A stretch of DNA of 64,000 nt from Flavisphingopyxis sp963800335 (lineage in GTDB: Bacteria > Pseudomonadota > Alphaproteobacteria > Sphingomonadales > Sphingomonadaceae): the NCBI GenBank assembly GCA_963800335.1, contig CAWDAN010000006.1:30412-94411 (forward strand), read 5' to 3'. Shown piece after piece: positions 50,566 to 58,294 of this stretch. The notes below the pieces were generated by a model that searched no databases, was not told the origin of the DNA, and was given only the letters and a program-made list of their open reading frames with translations. How positions within the stretch are numbered: position 1 is the first letter of the stretch; each line of letters begins with the position of its first letter. The translations under genes and the position numbers were made by a program.

Positions 50566-51677
50566 TGACCAGGATCGCTTCGTTCTTCGCCAAGCTCGTT
50601 CTCGCCCTGTCGGCCACGCTCTTGCTTCCCAGCGTGGCGTCGGCCGAACGGATCAAGGATATCGGCGGCTTTCAGGGCCTGCGCAGCAACCAGTTGACCG
50701 GCTATGGCATCGTTGTCGGCCTTGCCGGCACGGGTGACGACAGCCTCGAATATGCGACGATCGCGATGAAGGGCGTCGCCACGCGCTTCGGCATGACCTT
50801 GCCGCCGGGGATCAATCCGGCGACCAAGAACGCTGCGGCCGTGCTCGTCACTGCGGATCTCCCCGCGATGTCGAAGCCAGGCCAGCGGATCGACGTCACC
50901 GTTTCGGCGATCGGCAAGGCCAAGTCGCTGCGCGGCGGGACGCTGATCCTGATGCCGCTGCTCGGTGCCGATGGACAGATCTATGCGATGGCGCAGGGCA
51001 ACCTCGCCGTCGGCGGCCTCGGGGTCGAAGGCCGCGATGGCTCGACGACGACGGTCAACATTCCCTCGGTCGGCCGGATTGCCGGCGGTGCTTCGGTCGA
51101 ACGCCTCGTCGCCACCGGCTTCGAACAGTCGCCCTACCTGACCTTCAACCTGGCACAGGCCGATCTCACCACCGCGCTGCGCGTCGCCGATGCGATCAAC
51201 CAGCAGACCGGGCAGCAGATCGCTTCGGCCAGCGACGCCGTGTCGGTCCTCATCCAGGCGCCGGCCGACGTGCAGCAGCGCGTCGTCCTGATGGGCGCGA
51301 TCGAGAACATGAACGTTACCCCGGCCGAAGCGCCAGCGCGGGTGATCGTCAATGCCCGCACCGGAACGGTCGTCATCAACGGCGCGGTGCGCATCACACC
51401 CGCCGCGGTCAGCCACGGGTCGCTCACCGTACGCGTGCAGGAAACGCCGACCGTCGTGCAGCCTGCACCGTTCAGCCGCGGCCAGACCGCAGTCGAAGAG
51501 CGCAGCGCGATCGACATCGAGCAGGCACCTGTTTCGGCCTTTATCGCGCGCGGCGCGTCGCTGTCGGAAATCGTCCAGTCGATCAATGCGATCGGCGCGA
51601 GCCCCAGCGATCTCGCTGCGATCCTCGAAGCGCTCAAACAGGCAGGCGCATTGACCGCCGATCTGGTGATCCTGTGA
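50565..51677 (+). CDS. flgI: Flagellar P-ring protein FlgI
   Basis: 370 residues from the ATG at 50565 (TGATG with the flgH stop). A signal peptide (LVLALSATLLLPSVASAE) is followed by RIKDIGGFQGLRSNQLTGYGIVVGLAGTGDDS, the invariant FlgI start. The rest includes VLVTADLPAMSKPGQRIDVTVSAIGKAKSLRGGTLILMPLLGADG and TGTVVINGAVRITPAAVSHGSLTVRV. The length is typical. FlgA is its chaperone, encoded at 44 kb. Confidence 0.96.
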   Translation: MTRIASFFAKLVLALSATLLLPSVASAERIKDIGGFQGLRSNQLTGYGIVVGLAGTGDDSLEYATIAMKGVATRFGMTLPPGINPATKNAAAVLVTADLPAMSKPGQRIDVTVSAIGKAKSLRGGTLILMPLLGADGQIYAMAQGNLAVGGLGVEGRDGSTTTVNIPSVGRIAGGASVERLVATGFEQSPYLTFNLAQADLTTALRVADAINQQTGQQIASASDAVSVLIQAPADVQQRVVLMGAIENMNVTPAEAPARVIVNARTGTVVINGAVRITPAAVSHGSLTVRVQETPTVVQPAPFSRGQTAVEERSAIDIEQAPVSAFIARGASLSEIVQSINAIGASPSDLAAILEALKQAGALTADLVIL

Positions 51678-51967
51678 GCACGCCGATCACCTCGGCGAGC
51701 GTCGGCGCCGCGGCGCCAGCCCGCTCCGCGGGTCCGACGCAGGGCAAGGACGACCTGCGTTCGGCGGCCAAGGCGTTCGAAGCCATTTTCCTGCGCCAGA
51801 TGATCGGGACGATGCGCAGCGCCTCGCTCGCCGAAGACATGTTCGGTAACCAGGCGACCGAGCAGTTCCGCGACATGCAGGATGCCAAGATGGCCGACGC
51901 CATGGCTGGCAACAGCAAGTTCGGCATCGCCGAACTTCTCCTCAAACAGTTCGAGGGTGGATCATGA
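51674..51967 (+). CDS. flgJ: FlgJ-type rod-binding protein without muramidase domain
   Basis: 97 residues from GTG at 51674, overlapping flgI by 4 bases. Only the rod-binding domain is present: DDLRSAAKAFEAIFLRQMIGTMRSASLAEDMFGNQATEQFRDMQDAKMADAMAG. The C-terminal glucosaminidase domain of enterobacterial FlgJ is absent. Peptidoglycan cutting is probably done by the transglycosylase at 42.5 kb. This single-domain form is common in alphaproteobacteria. Confidence 0.92.
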   Translation: MSTPITSASVGAAAPARSAGPTQGKDDLRSAAKAFEAIFLRQMIGTMRSASLAEDMFGNQATEQFRDMQDAKMADAMAGNSKFGIAELLLKQFEGGS

Positions 51968-53295
51968 CAGGCCTGCTGACGATCGGACGGTCGGCCCTGC
52001 GCGCCTACAGCGCGGCGCTGGATACCGTTTCACAAAACATCGCCAACGTCGAAAACGCCGACTATGTGCGTCGCCGCACCGATCTGGGCGACGCGACTGT
52101 CACCGGCCATCTGAACCCGCTCTACACGGCCGAGAGCGGGTTGAACGGCGTACGGATCAACGGGATCGTGCGTTCGGGCGACGAATTCCTCGAAGCGTCG
52201 GTCCGGATGAGCGGCTCCTCGCTGGTGCGCACCGATACGATGACCAACTGGCTCGGTACGATCGAGACCGGCCTCAGCAACGCGGGCGACGACGTCGGAA
52301 CCCGCCTTGCCAGCTTCTATTCGCGCGCCGACGAGCTGGCCGCTGCTCCGTTCGACACGGCGTTGCGCACCACCTTCATCAACGAGATTGGCGCGACCGC
52401 CGACACGTTCCAGCGCACCGCGGCCAACCTCGACCAGTCGATCGACCAGATCGGTCAGCGCGCCGGAAACGAACTGCTCGGGCTCAACCAGGTTCTCGAA
52501 AACATCTCCAAGATCAACGTCGAGATACGCAAGACGCCGGCCGGGACGCAGGCCGCCGCCGGTTTGCTTGACCAGCGCGATGCCGCGCTCGCAGTGCTGA
52601 GCGAGCGCATCGATGTCGATATCAGCCTTGGCAACGATGGCGTTGCGACGATCCGCTATGGGGGTGAAACAATTGCCGGGGTCGGCACCTGCGCAACGCT
52701 GAGCATGGCCGATAATCCTGACGGCAGCTTTCGCGTGCTGGTCGACGGGCAGGGGGGCAAGGTACCTGCCAACGGCTTGCTTGCGGGGCTTAGCCGGTCC
52801 CGAAGCGCTGCGACGAGCGATCTCGCCCAGCTCGACCAGATGGCGGAAAAATTCGCCACGCAGGTCAACGACTGGCACGCCGCCGGCTTGACCGATGCGG
52901 GCAATCCCGGGGGCGCGCTCGTGACCGGCGGCGGCGGCGCGGCGGGCCTGACGCTGATCGCGATTGCGGCAAGCGAGCTGGCCGTGGCCGACACCAGCGG
53001 AAAGCCGAACGGCAACCTGCTCGCGCTCGCCGGCCTGCGCACCAGCGGCGGTATCGAGAAGAACTGGACCCAATTGGTCGCGACCCACGCCAATCTGCTG
53101 CTCGCCACCAAGAACGAGGGGGCGGCCGCCAAGGCGATCGATCGCAACGCGCGCAACGGGCGCGACGCGGTGTCGCGCGTCGACCTCGATCACGAAACCG
53201 CCGACCTCGTCAGGTTGCAGCAAGCCTATGAGGCGGCCAGCCGTGTCATCCAGGTCGCGCGCGAACTGACCCAGTCGATCATGGCCATCTTTTAA
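51964..53295 (+). CDS. flgK: Hook-filament junction protein FlgK (HAP1)
   Basis: 443 residues. FlgK connects hook and filament. The N terminus LLTIGRSALRAYSAALDTVSQNIANVENADYVRRRTDL has the QNIANVENADYVRR motif, and the C terminus VSRVDLDHETADLVRLQQAYEAASRVIQVARELTQSIMAIF is the D0 helix. It is shorter than the enterobacterial protein (about 550) because the central part is reduced. The ATG overlaps flgJ by 4 bases. Confidence 0.93.
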   Translation: MTGLLTIGRSALRAYSAALDTVSQNIANVENADYVRRRTDLGDATVTGHLNPLYTAESGLNGVRINGIVRSGDEFLEASVRMSGSSLVRTDTMTNWLGTIETGLSNAGDDVGTRLASFYSRADELAAAPFDTALRTTFINEIGATADTFQRTAANLDQSIDQIGQRAGNELLGLNQVLENISKINVEIRKTPAGTQAAAGLLDQRDAALAVLSERIDVDISLGNDGVATIRYGGETIAGVGTCATLSMADNPDGSFRVLVDGQGGKVPANGLLAGLSRSRSAATSDLAQLDQMAEKFATQVNDWHAAGLTDAGNPGGALVTGGGGAAGLTLIAIAASELAVADTSGKPNGNLLALAGLRTSGGIEKNWTQLVATHANLLLATKNEGAAAKAIDRNARNGRDAVSRVDLDHETADLVRLQQAYEAASRVIQVARELTQSIMAIF

Positions 53296-53315
53296 CCCCG
53301 CGTGAGGACCATCTC

Positions 53316-54164
53316 ATGATGTCATCGATCAATCGCAATCGCCCGAGAGACGCTATCCAGAGCCAGATCGACCTGGCGCATGCGATCACCGCCCAACAGA
53401 ATGCGATCGCCACCGGCAAGCGCCTCAACGTCCCCTCGGACGACCCGCAAGGCTGGCTCGAGGTTTCGCTCGTCGCGCAGCAACAGGGTAACGAGGCTGC
53501 GTGGACCGCCAATATCGGTCGCGCCGATACCCGCGCAGCGCAGGCCGAATCCGCCGTTAGCGAAATTGCGACTGGCCTGACGCGGGCAAAGGAACTGCTG
53601 GTCCAGGCGAGCAACGGAACGCTGAGCGCAGCCGATCGCGAAGGAATCGCCCAGGAGCTTGATGGAATTGCGTACAACGTCCGCGATATGCTGCGCCAGA
53701 AAGACAATTATGGCGGGCAGCTTTTCGGCGATACAGCGATCGAAGTTCCGATCGGCGGCAAACGGCCAGTTATCGCTGCGCCCAGCCTTGCCACGCTGTC
53801 GTTCGGCATCGATGACGGCGCTGGCGGTACGACCGACCTGATCAGTGTAATCCTGACGGCAGCAACGACCGTTCGCACCGGAACCGATGCTCAGCGGAGC
53901 GCGATGTTGACGCCGCTCGACAACGCGCTCGGTCGCGTCTCGATCATGCTGACCGAACAGGGCGTTGCGCGGGGAAGGCTCGAAAGTGCCCGCAACCAGT
54001 TTATCGATAGCAAGATCGTCCTAGCTGAACGCCGCGAGCAGATCGAAAGCGTCGATATAACCGACGCTATCACGCGTCTTCAGGCGCTCGATATCACCTT
54101 GCAGGCGGCGCAATCGGTCTACGGCCGCATTACCCAGCGTTCGTTGATCGATTTTCTTCGTTAA
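53316..54164 (+). CDS. flgL: Hook-filament junction protein FlgL (HAP3)
   Basis: 282 residues. The N-terminal helix resembles flagellin (IQSQIDLAHAITAQQNAIATGKRLNVPSDDPQGWLEVSLV), and the C-terminal helix (VDITDAITRLQALDITLQAAQSVYGRITQRSLIDFLR) ends in the FlgL pattern. It lies 20 bases after flgK. A FliA-type promoter for motA begins 25 bases downstream. Confidence 0.92.
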   Translation: MMSSINRNRPRDAIQSQIDLAHAITAQQNAIATGKRLNVPSDDPQGWLEVSLVAQQQGNEAAWTANIGRADTRAAQAESAVSEIATGLTRAKELLVQASNGTLSAADREGIAQELDGIAYNVRDMLRQKDNYGGQLFGDTAIEVPIGGKRPVIAAPSLATLSFGIDDGAGGTTDLISVILTAATTVRTGTDAQRSAMLTPLDNALGRVSIMLTEQGVARGRLESARNQFIDSKIVLAERREQIESVDITDAITRLQALDITLQAAQSVYGRITQRSLIDFLR

Positions 54165-54189
54165 CCTCCGATAGCGGCGACCTGGGTCC

Positions 54190-54216
54190 TTAAGCTGGCG
54201 CCCGCGCCGCCGTTAA
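54190..54216 (+). promoter_or_regulatory. FliA-type promoter of motA-motB
   Basis: TTAA at 54190-54193, 15 bases, then GCCGTTAA at 54209-54216, 78 bases before the motA ATG. The match to the flagellin promoters is full. Confidence 0.8.
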
Positions 54217-54294
54217 ACATCTCAAGTGGATACGTCTTGTATCCGGTTGCACCCTCGGGCGTTCGCCCAAGGCCATTGAACAGGAACTGCGCCC

Positions 54295-55158
54295 ATGATG
54301 CCAGCTATCGGTCTCGTCATTCTGGTGGTCATGGTATTCGGGGGTTTCGTAATTTCGGGCGGCGATCTGGGCGCTGTCCTGCACGCGCTGCCACTCGAAA
54401 TGATGATCATCGGCGGTTCGGCCTTGGCCGCGATCGTGACGGGCAACAACGGCACGCAGCTCAAGGCGCTTGGCGGCGGTTTCGCCAAGGTCTTCAAGGG
54501 CCCAAAATTCAAGCGCCAGGACTATCTCGACTGCATCTTCCTGTGCGGGAAGTTGATGAAGATGCTTCGCGTCGAGGGTCCGGTCGCGCTCGAACCGCAT
54601 GTCGAGGATCCGCAGAACAGCGCGATCTTCGCCGAATTCCCCCGCCTCATGGCCGACAAGACGCTCGTCGCGCTGATCTGTGACAGCCTGCGTCTCGTCG
54701 TCGTGTCGTCAGGCGACCTCGATCCGCATTCGGTCGAGGAAGTCGTCGATCAACATCTCAAGACGCATCACAAGAGCGCGCTCGGACCTGCCGACAACCT
54801 CCAGTGGCTTGCCGATGCACTTCCCGCTCTCGGGATCGTCGCTGCCGTGCTCGGCGTCGTCAAGACGATGGGCGCGATCGATCAGCCTCCCGAAATCCTC
54901 GGCGAAATGATCGGCTCGGCGCTGGTCGGAACCTTCCTCGGCGTCCTGCTTGCGTACGGCATGGTCGGGCCGATCGCCAACCGCGTCCGAGCGATCATCG
55001 AGGACGACCTCAAGATCTACGAGGTTGCCAAGCAGATCATCATCGCCAGCCTGCACGGCCATCCGCAACCTTTGGTCATCGAGGCGGCGCGTTCGGGCCT
55101 CGACCATGCCAACCAGCCCAGCTTCGCTGACGTCTTCGACGGGTTGAGGGCGCGCTGA
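54295..55158 (+). CDS. motA: Flagellar stator protein MotA
   Basis: 287 residues. MotA forms the proton channel with MotB and pushes on FliG. Four hydrophobic segments are seen: AIGLVILVVMVFGGFVISGG, MMIIGGSALAAIVTGNN, ALPALGIVAAVLGVVKTMG and MIGSALVGTFLGVLLAYGMVGPIANRV. The cytoplasmic loop between the second and third holds the charged residues that contact FliG. It has its own FliA-type promoter, and motB follows after 3 bases. Confidence 0.96.
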   Translation: MMPAIGLVILVVMVFGGFVISGGDLGAVLHALPLEMMIIGGSALAAIVTGNNGTQLKALGGGFAKVFKGPKFKRQDYLDCIFLCGKLMKMLRVEGPVALEPHVEDPQNSAIFAEFPRLMADKTLVALICDSLRLVVVSSGDLDPHSVEEVVDQHLKTHHKSALGPADNLQWLADALPALGIVAAVLGVVKTMGAIDQPPEILGEMIGSALVGTFLGVLLAYGMVGPIANRVRAIIEDDLKIYEVAKQIIIASLHGHPQPLVIEAARSGLDHANQPSFADVFDGLRAR

Positions 55159-55161
55159 CCC

Positions 55162-56058
55162 ATGGCCAGCAAGTCTTCGGGGTCGAACCAGCGACCGATC
55201 ATCATCAAGAAGATTATCGCCGACGACCATAGCGCGCACCATGGCGGTGCGTGGAAAGTCGCCTATGCCGATTTCGTGACCGCGATGATGGCGTTCTTCC
55301 TCCTGATGTGGCTGCTCGGTTCGACCGACGAGAAAGACAAGAGGGCGATCGCCGACTATTTCACGCCGACGCTTGTCGAGATGCGGCAGGACGGCAGCGC
55401 CGGGTCGAACAGCGGTCCGTTCGGTGGCGATTCGATGATTTCGAAGGACAATTTGGGCCATGCCGCCTCGCAGGTCGGCGAGCGGACGATCTCCGTCCCC
55501 AAGGACGCCTGGGGCAGCAAGGACGGCGTCAGCAAACCGACGCCCCAGGAGGAAGACGAGGCGTTCAAGCAGATCGAAAAGAAGATCCGCGAACGGCTCA
55601 AGAAGCGCGAACAGCTTCGCAACCTGGCCGAGAATATCCGGTTTTTTCGTAGCGACGAAGGCTTGCGCATCGAAGTTGTCGATGCGGCCGATTTCGCGAT
55701 GTTCGAACTGTCGAGCGACAAGCTGGTGCCGCGCGCGCAACTGTTGCTGCGCGAGGTGGCGGAATCAATCGTGCCGTTGACCAACGGCATTGCGGTGCGC
55801 GGCCACACCGACAGCCTGCCTTATGCCTCGGGCAAGACGATGAACAACTGGCTGTTGTCGGCGGCGCGCGCGGAGGCAACGCGCCAGTCGCTGATCTCGG
55901 GCGGGCTCACCGACGCGCAGTTCGACAAGATCGAGGGCGTCGCCGATCGCCAGCCCTACAGTCCCGACGACGCCGCCGACCCGCGCAACCGCCGCATGTC
56001 AATCACGCTCCTGTCCGAGGCACGCGGGAACACCGCAGCGAATGCCAAATCCCGCTGA
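55162..56058 (+). CDS. motB: Flagellar stator protein MotB
   Basis: 298 residues. The N-terminal helix KVAYADFVTAMMAFFLLMWLLGSTDEKDK contains the proton-carrying aspartate (YADF). The C-terminal OmpA domain reads GIAVRGHTDSLPYASGKTMNNWLLSAARAEATRQSLISGGL, with peptidoglycan-binding residues intact. It therefore is a regular stator anchor, in contrast to the short MotB-like protein at 44.6 kb. Confidence 0.96.
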   Translation: MASKSSGSNQRPIIIKKIIADDHSAHHGGAWKVAYADFVTAMMAFFLLMWLLGSTDEKDKRAIADYFTPTLVEMRQDGSAGSNSGPFGGDSMISKDNLGHAASQVGERTISVPKDAWGSKDGVSKPTPQEEDEAFKQIEKKIRERLKKREQLRNLAENIRFFRSDEGLRIEVVDAADFAMFELSSDKLVPRAQLLLREVAESIVPLTNGIAVRGHTDSLPYASGKTMNNWLLSAARAEATRQSLISGGLTDAQFDKIEGVADRQPYSPDDAADPRNRRMSITLLSEARGNTAANAKSR

Positions 56059-56108
56059 GCGCAGGGACGAAGCAACGGTCAGGATGACTACTGAGATAGT
56101 CGATGATG

Positions 56109-56133
56109 TGGCGGAGCGGGTGGGATTCGAACC
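56109..56133 (-). tRNA. tRNA 3' end fragment, probable attachment-site remnant
   Basis: On the minus strand the T loop TTCGAAT, the T-stem half CCCAC, the acceptor half CCGCTCC, G73 and CCA follow one another. The 5' half of the T stem does not pair beyond two bases, and no anticodon or D arm precedes it. G73 with this acceptor would suit a tRNA-Asp or tRNA-Ser, but the isoacceptor cannot be told. Such 3' ends are what integrases leave as att sites. Confidence 0.7.
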
Positions 56134-56184
56134 TGTTATATAACTATATGAAAAACATACCGAAATATAGCCAGCTCTTTTACA

Positions 56185-56203
56185 ATACCCCCTCCGATAC
56201 CCC
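56185..56203. repeat. Direct repeat ATACCCC beside the first tRNA fragment
   Basis: ATACCCC occurs at 56185-56191 and 56197-56203, a 12-base period. On the other strand this is GGGGTAT, similar to arm-type sites of P4-family integrases. It lies about 50 bases from the tRNA fragment. Confidence 0.45.
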
Positions 56204-56440
56204 GACTTAATTTTCACTCAAAGATTCAAAGGCGAACGTGCGACAGGTCGTTAATTGGCGTCTTCTATCACTGTCGCAGGGCCTCTCGTTCGACGTCCGC
56301 CTTGCGCCCATTTTCGGTCCTTGGGAGAGTGCCGGACGAATGATGCAAACCGCCGCTCATCAAAGCGACCGTTTTGTTGGCACCGCCGATGAAGGAGCAA
56401 AATTGCTAAACGCTGACAGCCTTGTCGTTAAATTGCTACT

Positions 56441-56488
56441 GGCTCATAACCTGAAGGTCGTTGGTTCAAATCCAACCCCCCGCCACCA
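56441..56488 (+). tRNA. 3' half of a tRNA-Met (CAU), probable attachment-site remnant
   Basis: The anticodon loop CTCATAA, 3' stem CCTGA, variable loop, full T arm (GTTGG-TTCAAAT-CCAAC) and an acceptor end CCCCGCCACCA are present. One extra C stands in the acceptor strand. The 5' half is missing, and upstream bases break the anticodon stem after two pairs. It therefore is not a working tRNA gene, but fits an integrase crossover scar in a tRNA-Met. Confidence 0.75.
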
Positions 56489-56555
56489 CCAAGACATTAA
56501 AATCATAAAGAAATTAACCCCGCTGGTTCCACTGGGATTTTTGCTGTGAGCAACT

Positions 56556-56576
56556 GGAAGCAAATAGGAAGCAAAT
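56556..56576. repeat. Direct repeat GGAAGCAAAT beside the tRNA-Met fragment
   Basis: GGAAGCAAAT at 56556-56565 and 56567-56576 repeats with an 11-base period. Two closely spaced short direct repeats about 70 bases from a tRNA 3' end are typical of integrase arm sites. Confidence 0.5.
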
Positions 56577-56820
56577 TTCAGCGTATGAATTCGCCGAAGA
56601 GGCGTCAGTGGATGGGAGGGGCTGGCTTTAGGTGCCAAGCGGCTATCTCATTTGGGCCGCCTGGCTTGAAACTCTCTCATTTCACGTCCCCGATTAGCGA
56701 TTCACCTCGCGGAGGATCCACAGACATTAAGGCAGGCGTCACGGGATGAACTACGCGCGACTTGGACAGTGAGCGGAACATTCGTGGCAGGCTGACATTC
56801 CTATTGTTGGGAGTGTCGAC

Positions 56821-57318
56821 ATGATCACAGTTAATGGTAACGAGCACGCATTGCCGGACGATCCCCGCACCAGCCTGCTCGACTTCCTGCGCCGAGAGGT
56901 CGGGCTGACCGGAACAAAAAAGGGCTGCGATCATGGTCAGTGCGGTGCGTGCACGGTGATCGTCAATGGAATGCGGATCAACAGCTGCCTGACGCTGGCG
57001 GTGATGCACGATGGTGACGAGGTCACGACGATTGAAGGGATCGGCACGTCGACGATCCCGTCCCCCCTCCAGCGCGCTTTCGTCAACATGACGGCTATCA
57101 GTGCGGTTATTGCACGCCGGGCCAGATTTGCTCGGCAACCGCGATGCTCGAAGAGGTCGCCGCCGGCTGGCCGAGCGACGCGAGCGGCGACCTCGCCGAG
57201 CAAGACCGCGATGACCGACGAGGAAATTCGCGAGCGGATGAGCGGCAATCTGTGCCGCTGCGGTGCCTATTCGAACATAGTCGAAGCCATTCGCGAAGTT
57301 GCGGGAGATGGCGCATGA
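56821..57318 (+). pseudogene. paoA: PaoA-like aldehyde oxidoreductase [2Fe-2S] subunit, two compensating frameshifts
   Basis: The iron-sulfur subunit of a PaoABC (YagTSR) type molybdenum enzyme. The plant-type ferredoxin motif GCDHGQCGACTVIVNG and the C-terminal NLCRCGAY are in the main frame. The middle block DGYQCGYCTPGQICSATAMLEEVAAGWPSDASGDLA lies in another frame between about 57088 and 57195. All four cluster motifs are thus encoded but not in one frame. No Tat signal precedes the start, unlike the E. coli protein. It overlaps paoB by 4 bases. Confidence 0.8.
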
Positions 57319-58294
57319 GGCCGTTCGATTACCAGCGGGCCGACGCCTGGACCAGGCGACGCGATGACCGCAGCCGGCGGCGCGATGGCGATCGCAGGCG
57401 GCACTAACCTGTTCGATCTGATGAAGCTGCAGGTGGAAACACCTGAGAGGCTGGTCGACATCAACACGGCTGTCGCTCGACATCATGGACGAAGATGGCG
57501 ACGGCTGCGGATCGGCGCGCTGGCCACCAACACCGCCGCCGCCAATCATGCGCGGGTGCGCAGCGATTATCCGGTATTGGCACGCGCAATTCTGGCGGGC
57601 GCGACGCAGCAATTTCGCAACAAGGCCACAACCGGCGGCAACCTGTGCCAGCGCACTCGCTGTTACTATTTCACCAACATCGATCAGCCATGCAACAAAC
57701 GTGAACCCGGCATCGTGGCTGCGGCGCTATCAAGGGTATCGCCCGGTTGCACGCGGTGCTTGGGCACAAGCGAACAATGCATCGCCACCTATCCCGGCGA
57801 CATGGCGGTGGCGATGACCGCGCTTGATGCGACCGTGGAAATCGCCGAACGGATGGCGGGACACGCCGCATTCCAGTGCTGATTTCCATCGCCTGCCAGG
57901 CGATACGCCATAGCGTGAAAACGTTCTTGATGCCGGTGACATCATTACCGCCGTGTCGCTGCCTGCGCCGGTCGGTGGCACGCAGATCTATCGCAAGGTG
58001 CGTGAACGATCATCCTATGCATTTGCAATGTGTTCGGTCGCCGCGATGGTCGAGTTGGAGGACGGCCATTTCATCCGCGCCGATCTTGCTTTTGGCGGCC
58101 TGGCCCACAAACCTTGGCATGATCCGCGGATAGGGGAATTGCTGATCGGCGAGACGCCATCGCTGAAGGTGTTCGATAAGGCCGCCGACATTCTGCTCGA
58201 GGCTCAAGGCTATGGCGAGAACGATTACAAGATTCCGCTGGCGCGGCGGACGCTTGACCGCCGTCCTGTGCGAAGCAACGGGGATCGACCATGA
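57315..58294 (+). pseudogene. paoB: PaoB-like FAD-binding subunit, multiple frameshifts
   Basis: The FAD subunit of the same enzyme. Family blocks are present in order: MRPFDYQRA, AMTAAGGAMAIAGGTNLFDLMKLQVETPERLVDIN (about 57364-57468), LSLDIMDEDGDG, LRIGALATNTAAANHARVRSDYPVLARAI... TTGGNLCQRTRCYYF (57505-57714), GCGAIKGIARLHAVLG, QCIATYPGDMAVAMTALDATVEIA, and ENVLDAGDIITAVSLPAPVGGTQIYRKV onward. CQRTRCYYF and PCNKREPG are marks of the extra [4Fe-4S] site of PaoB. Successive blocks lie in different frames, at least six shifts, and a TAG at about 57911 lies in frame. Confidence 0.75.

Larger units (their letters stand above)
56059..56820. other. Gene-free scar region between motB and the pao-like operon
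   Basis: About 760 bases without a credible gene. The DNA is AT-richer than the flanks. It contains two tRNA 3' fragments in opposite orientation (56109-56133 minus, 56441-56488 plus) and short direct repeats beside each. Small open frames here contain phrases such as RGVGFEPTTFRL, which come from reading tRNA ends and are not proteins. The last 100 bases must hold the promoter of the following operon; no clear -35/-10 or sigma-54 site was found. Confidence 0.6.

Noticed and set aside
55999..56217. Minus-strand open frame of about 70 codons ending in motB
   Set aside because: It reads through a tRNA fragment and antisense motB; no family and no start signal. I considered an integrase remnant, but no catalytic residues are present.
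56238..56549. Open frame of about 100 codons spanning the tRNA-Met fragment
   Set aside because: Its C-terminal half (VVGSNPTPRHHQD) is a translation of the tRNA T arm, a known source of spurious genes.
56444..56638. Minus-strand open frame with RGVGFEPTTFRL
   Set aside because: The phrase is the usual translation of a tRNA 3' end and not a protein.
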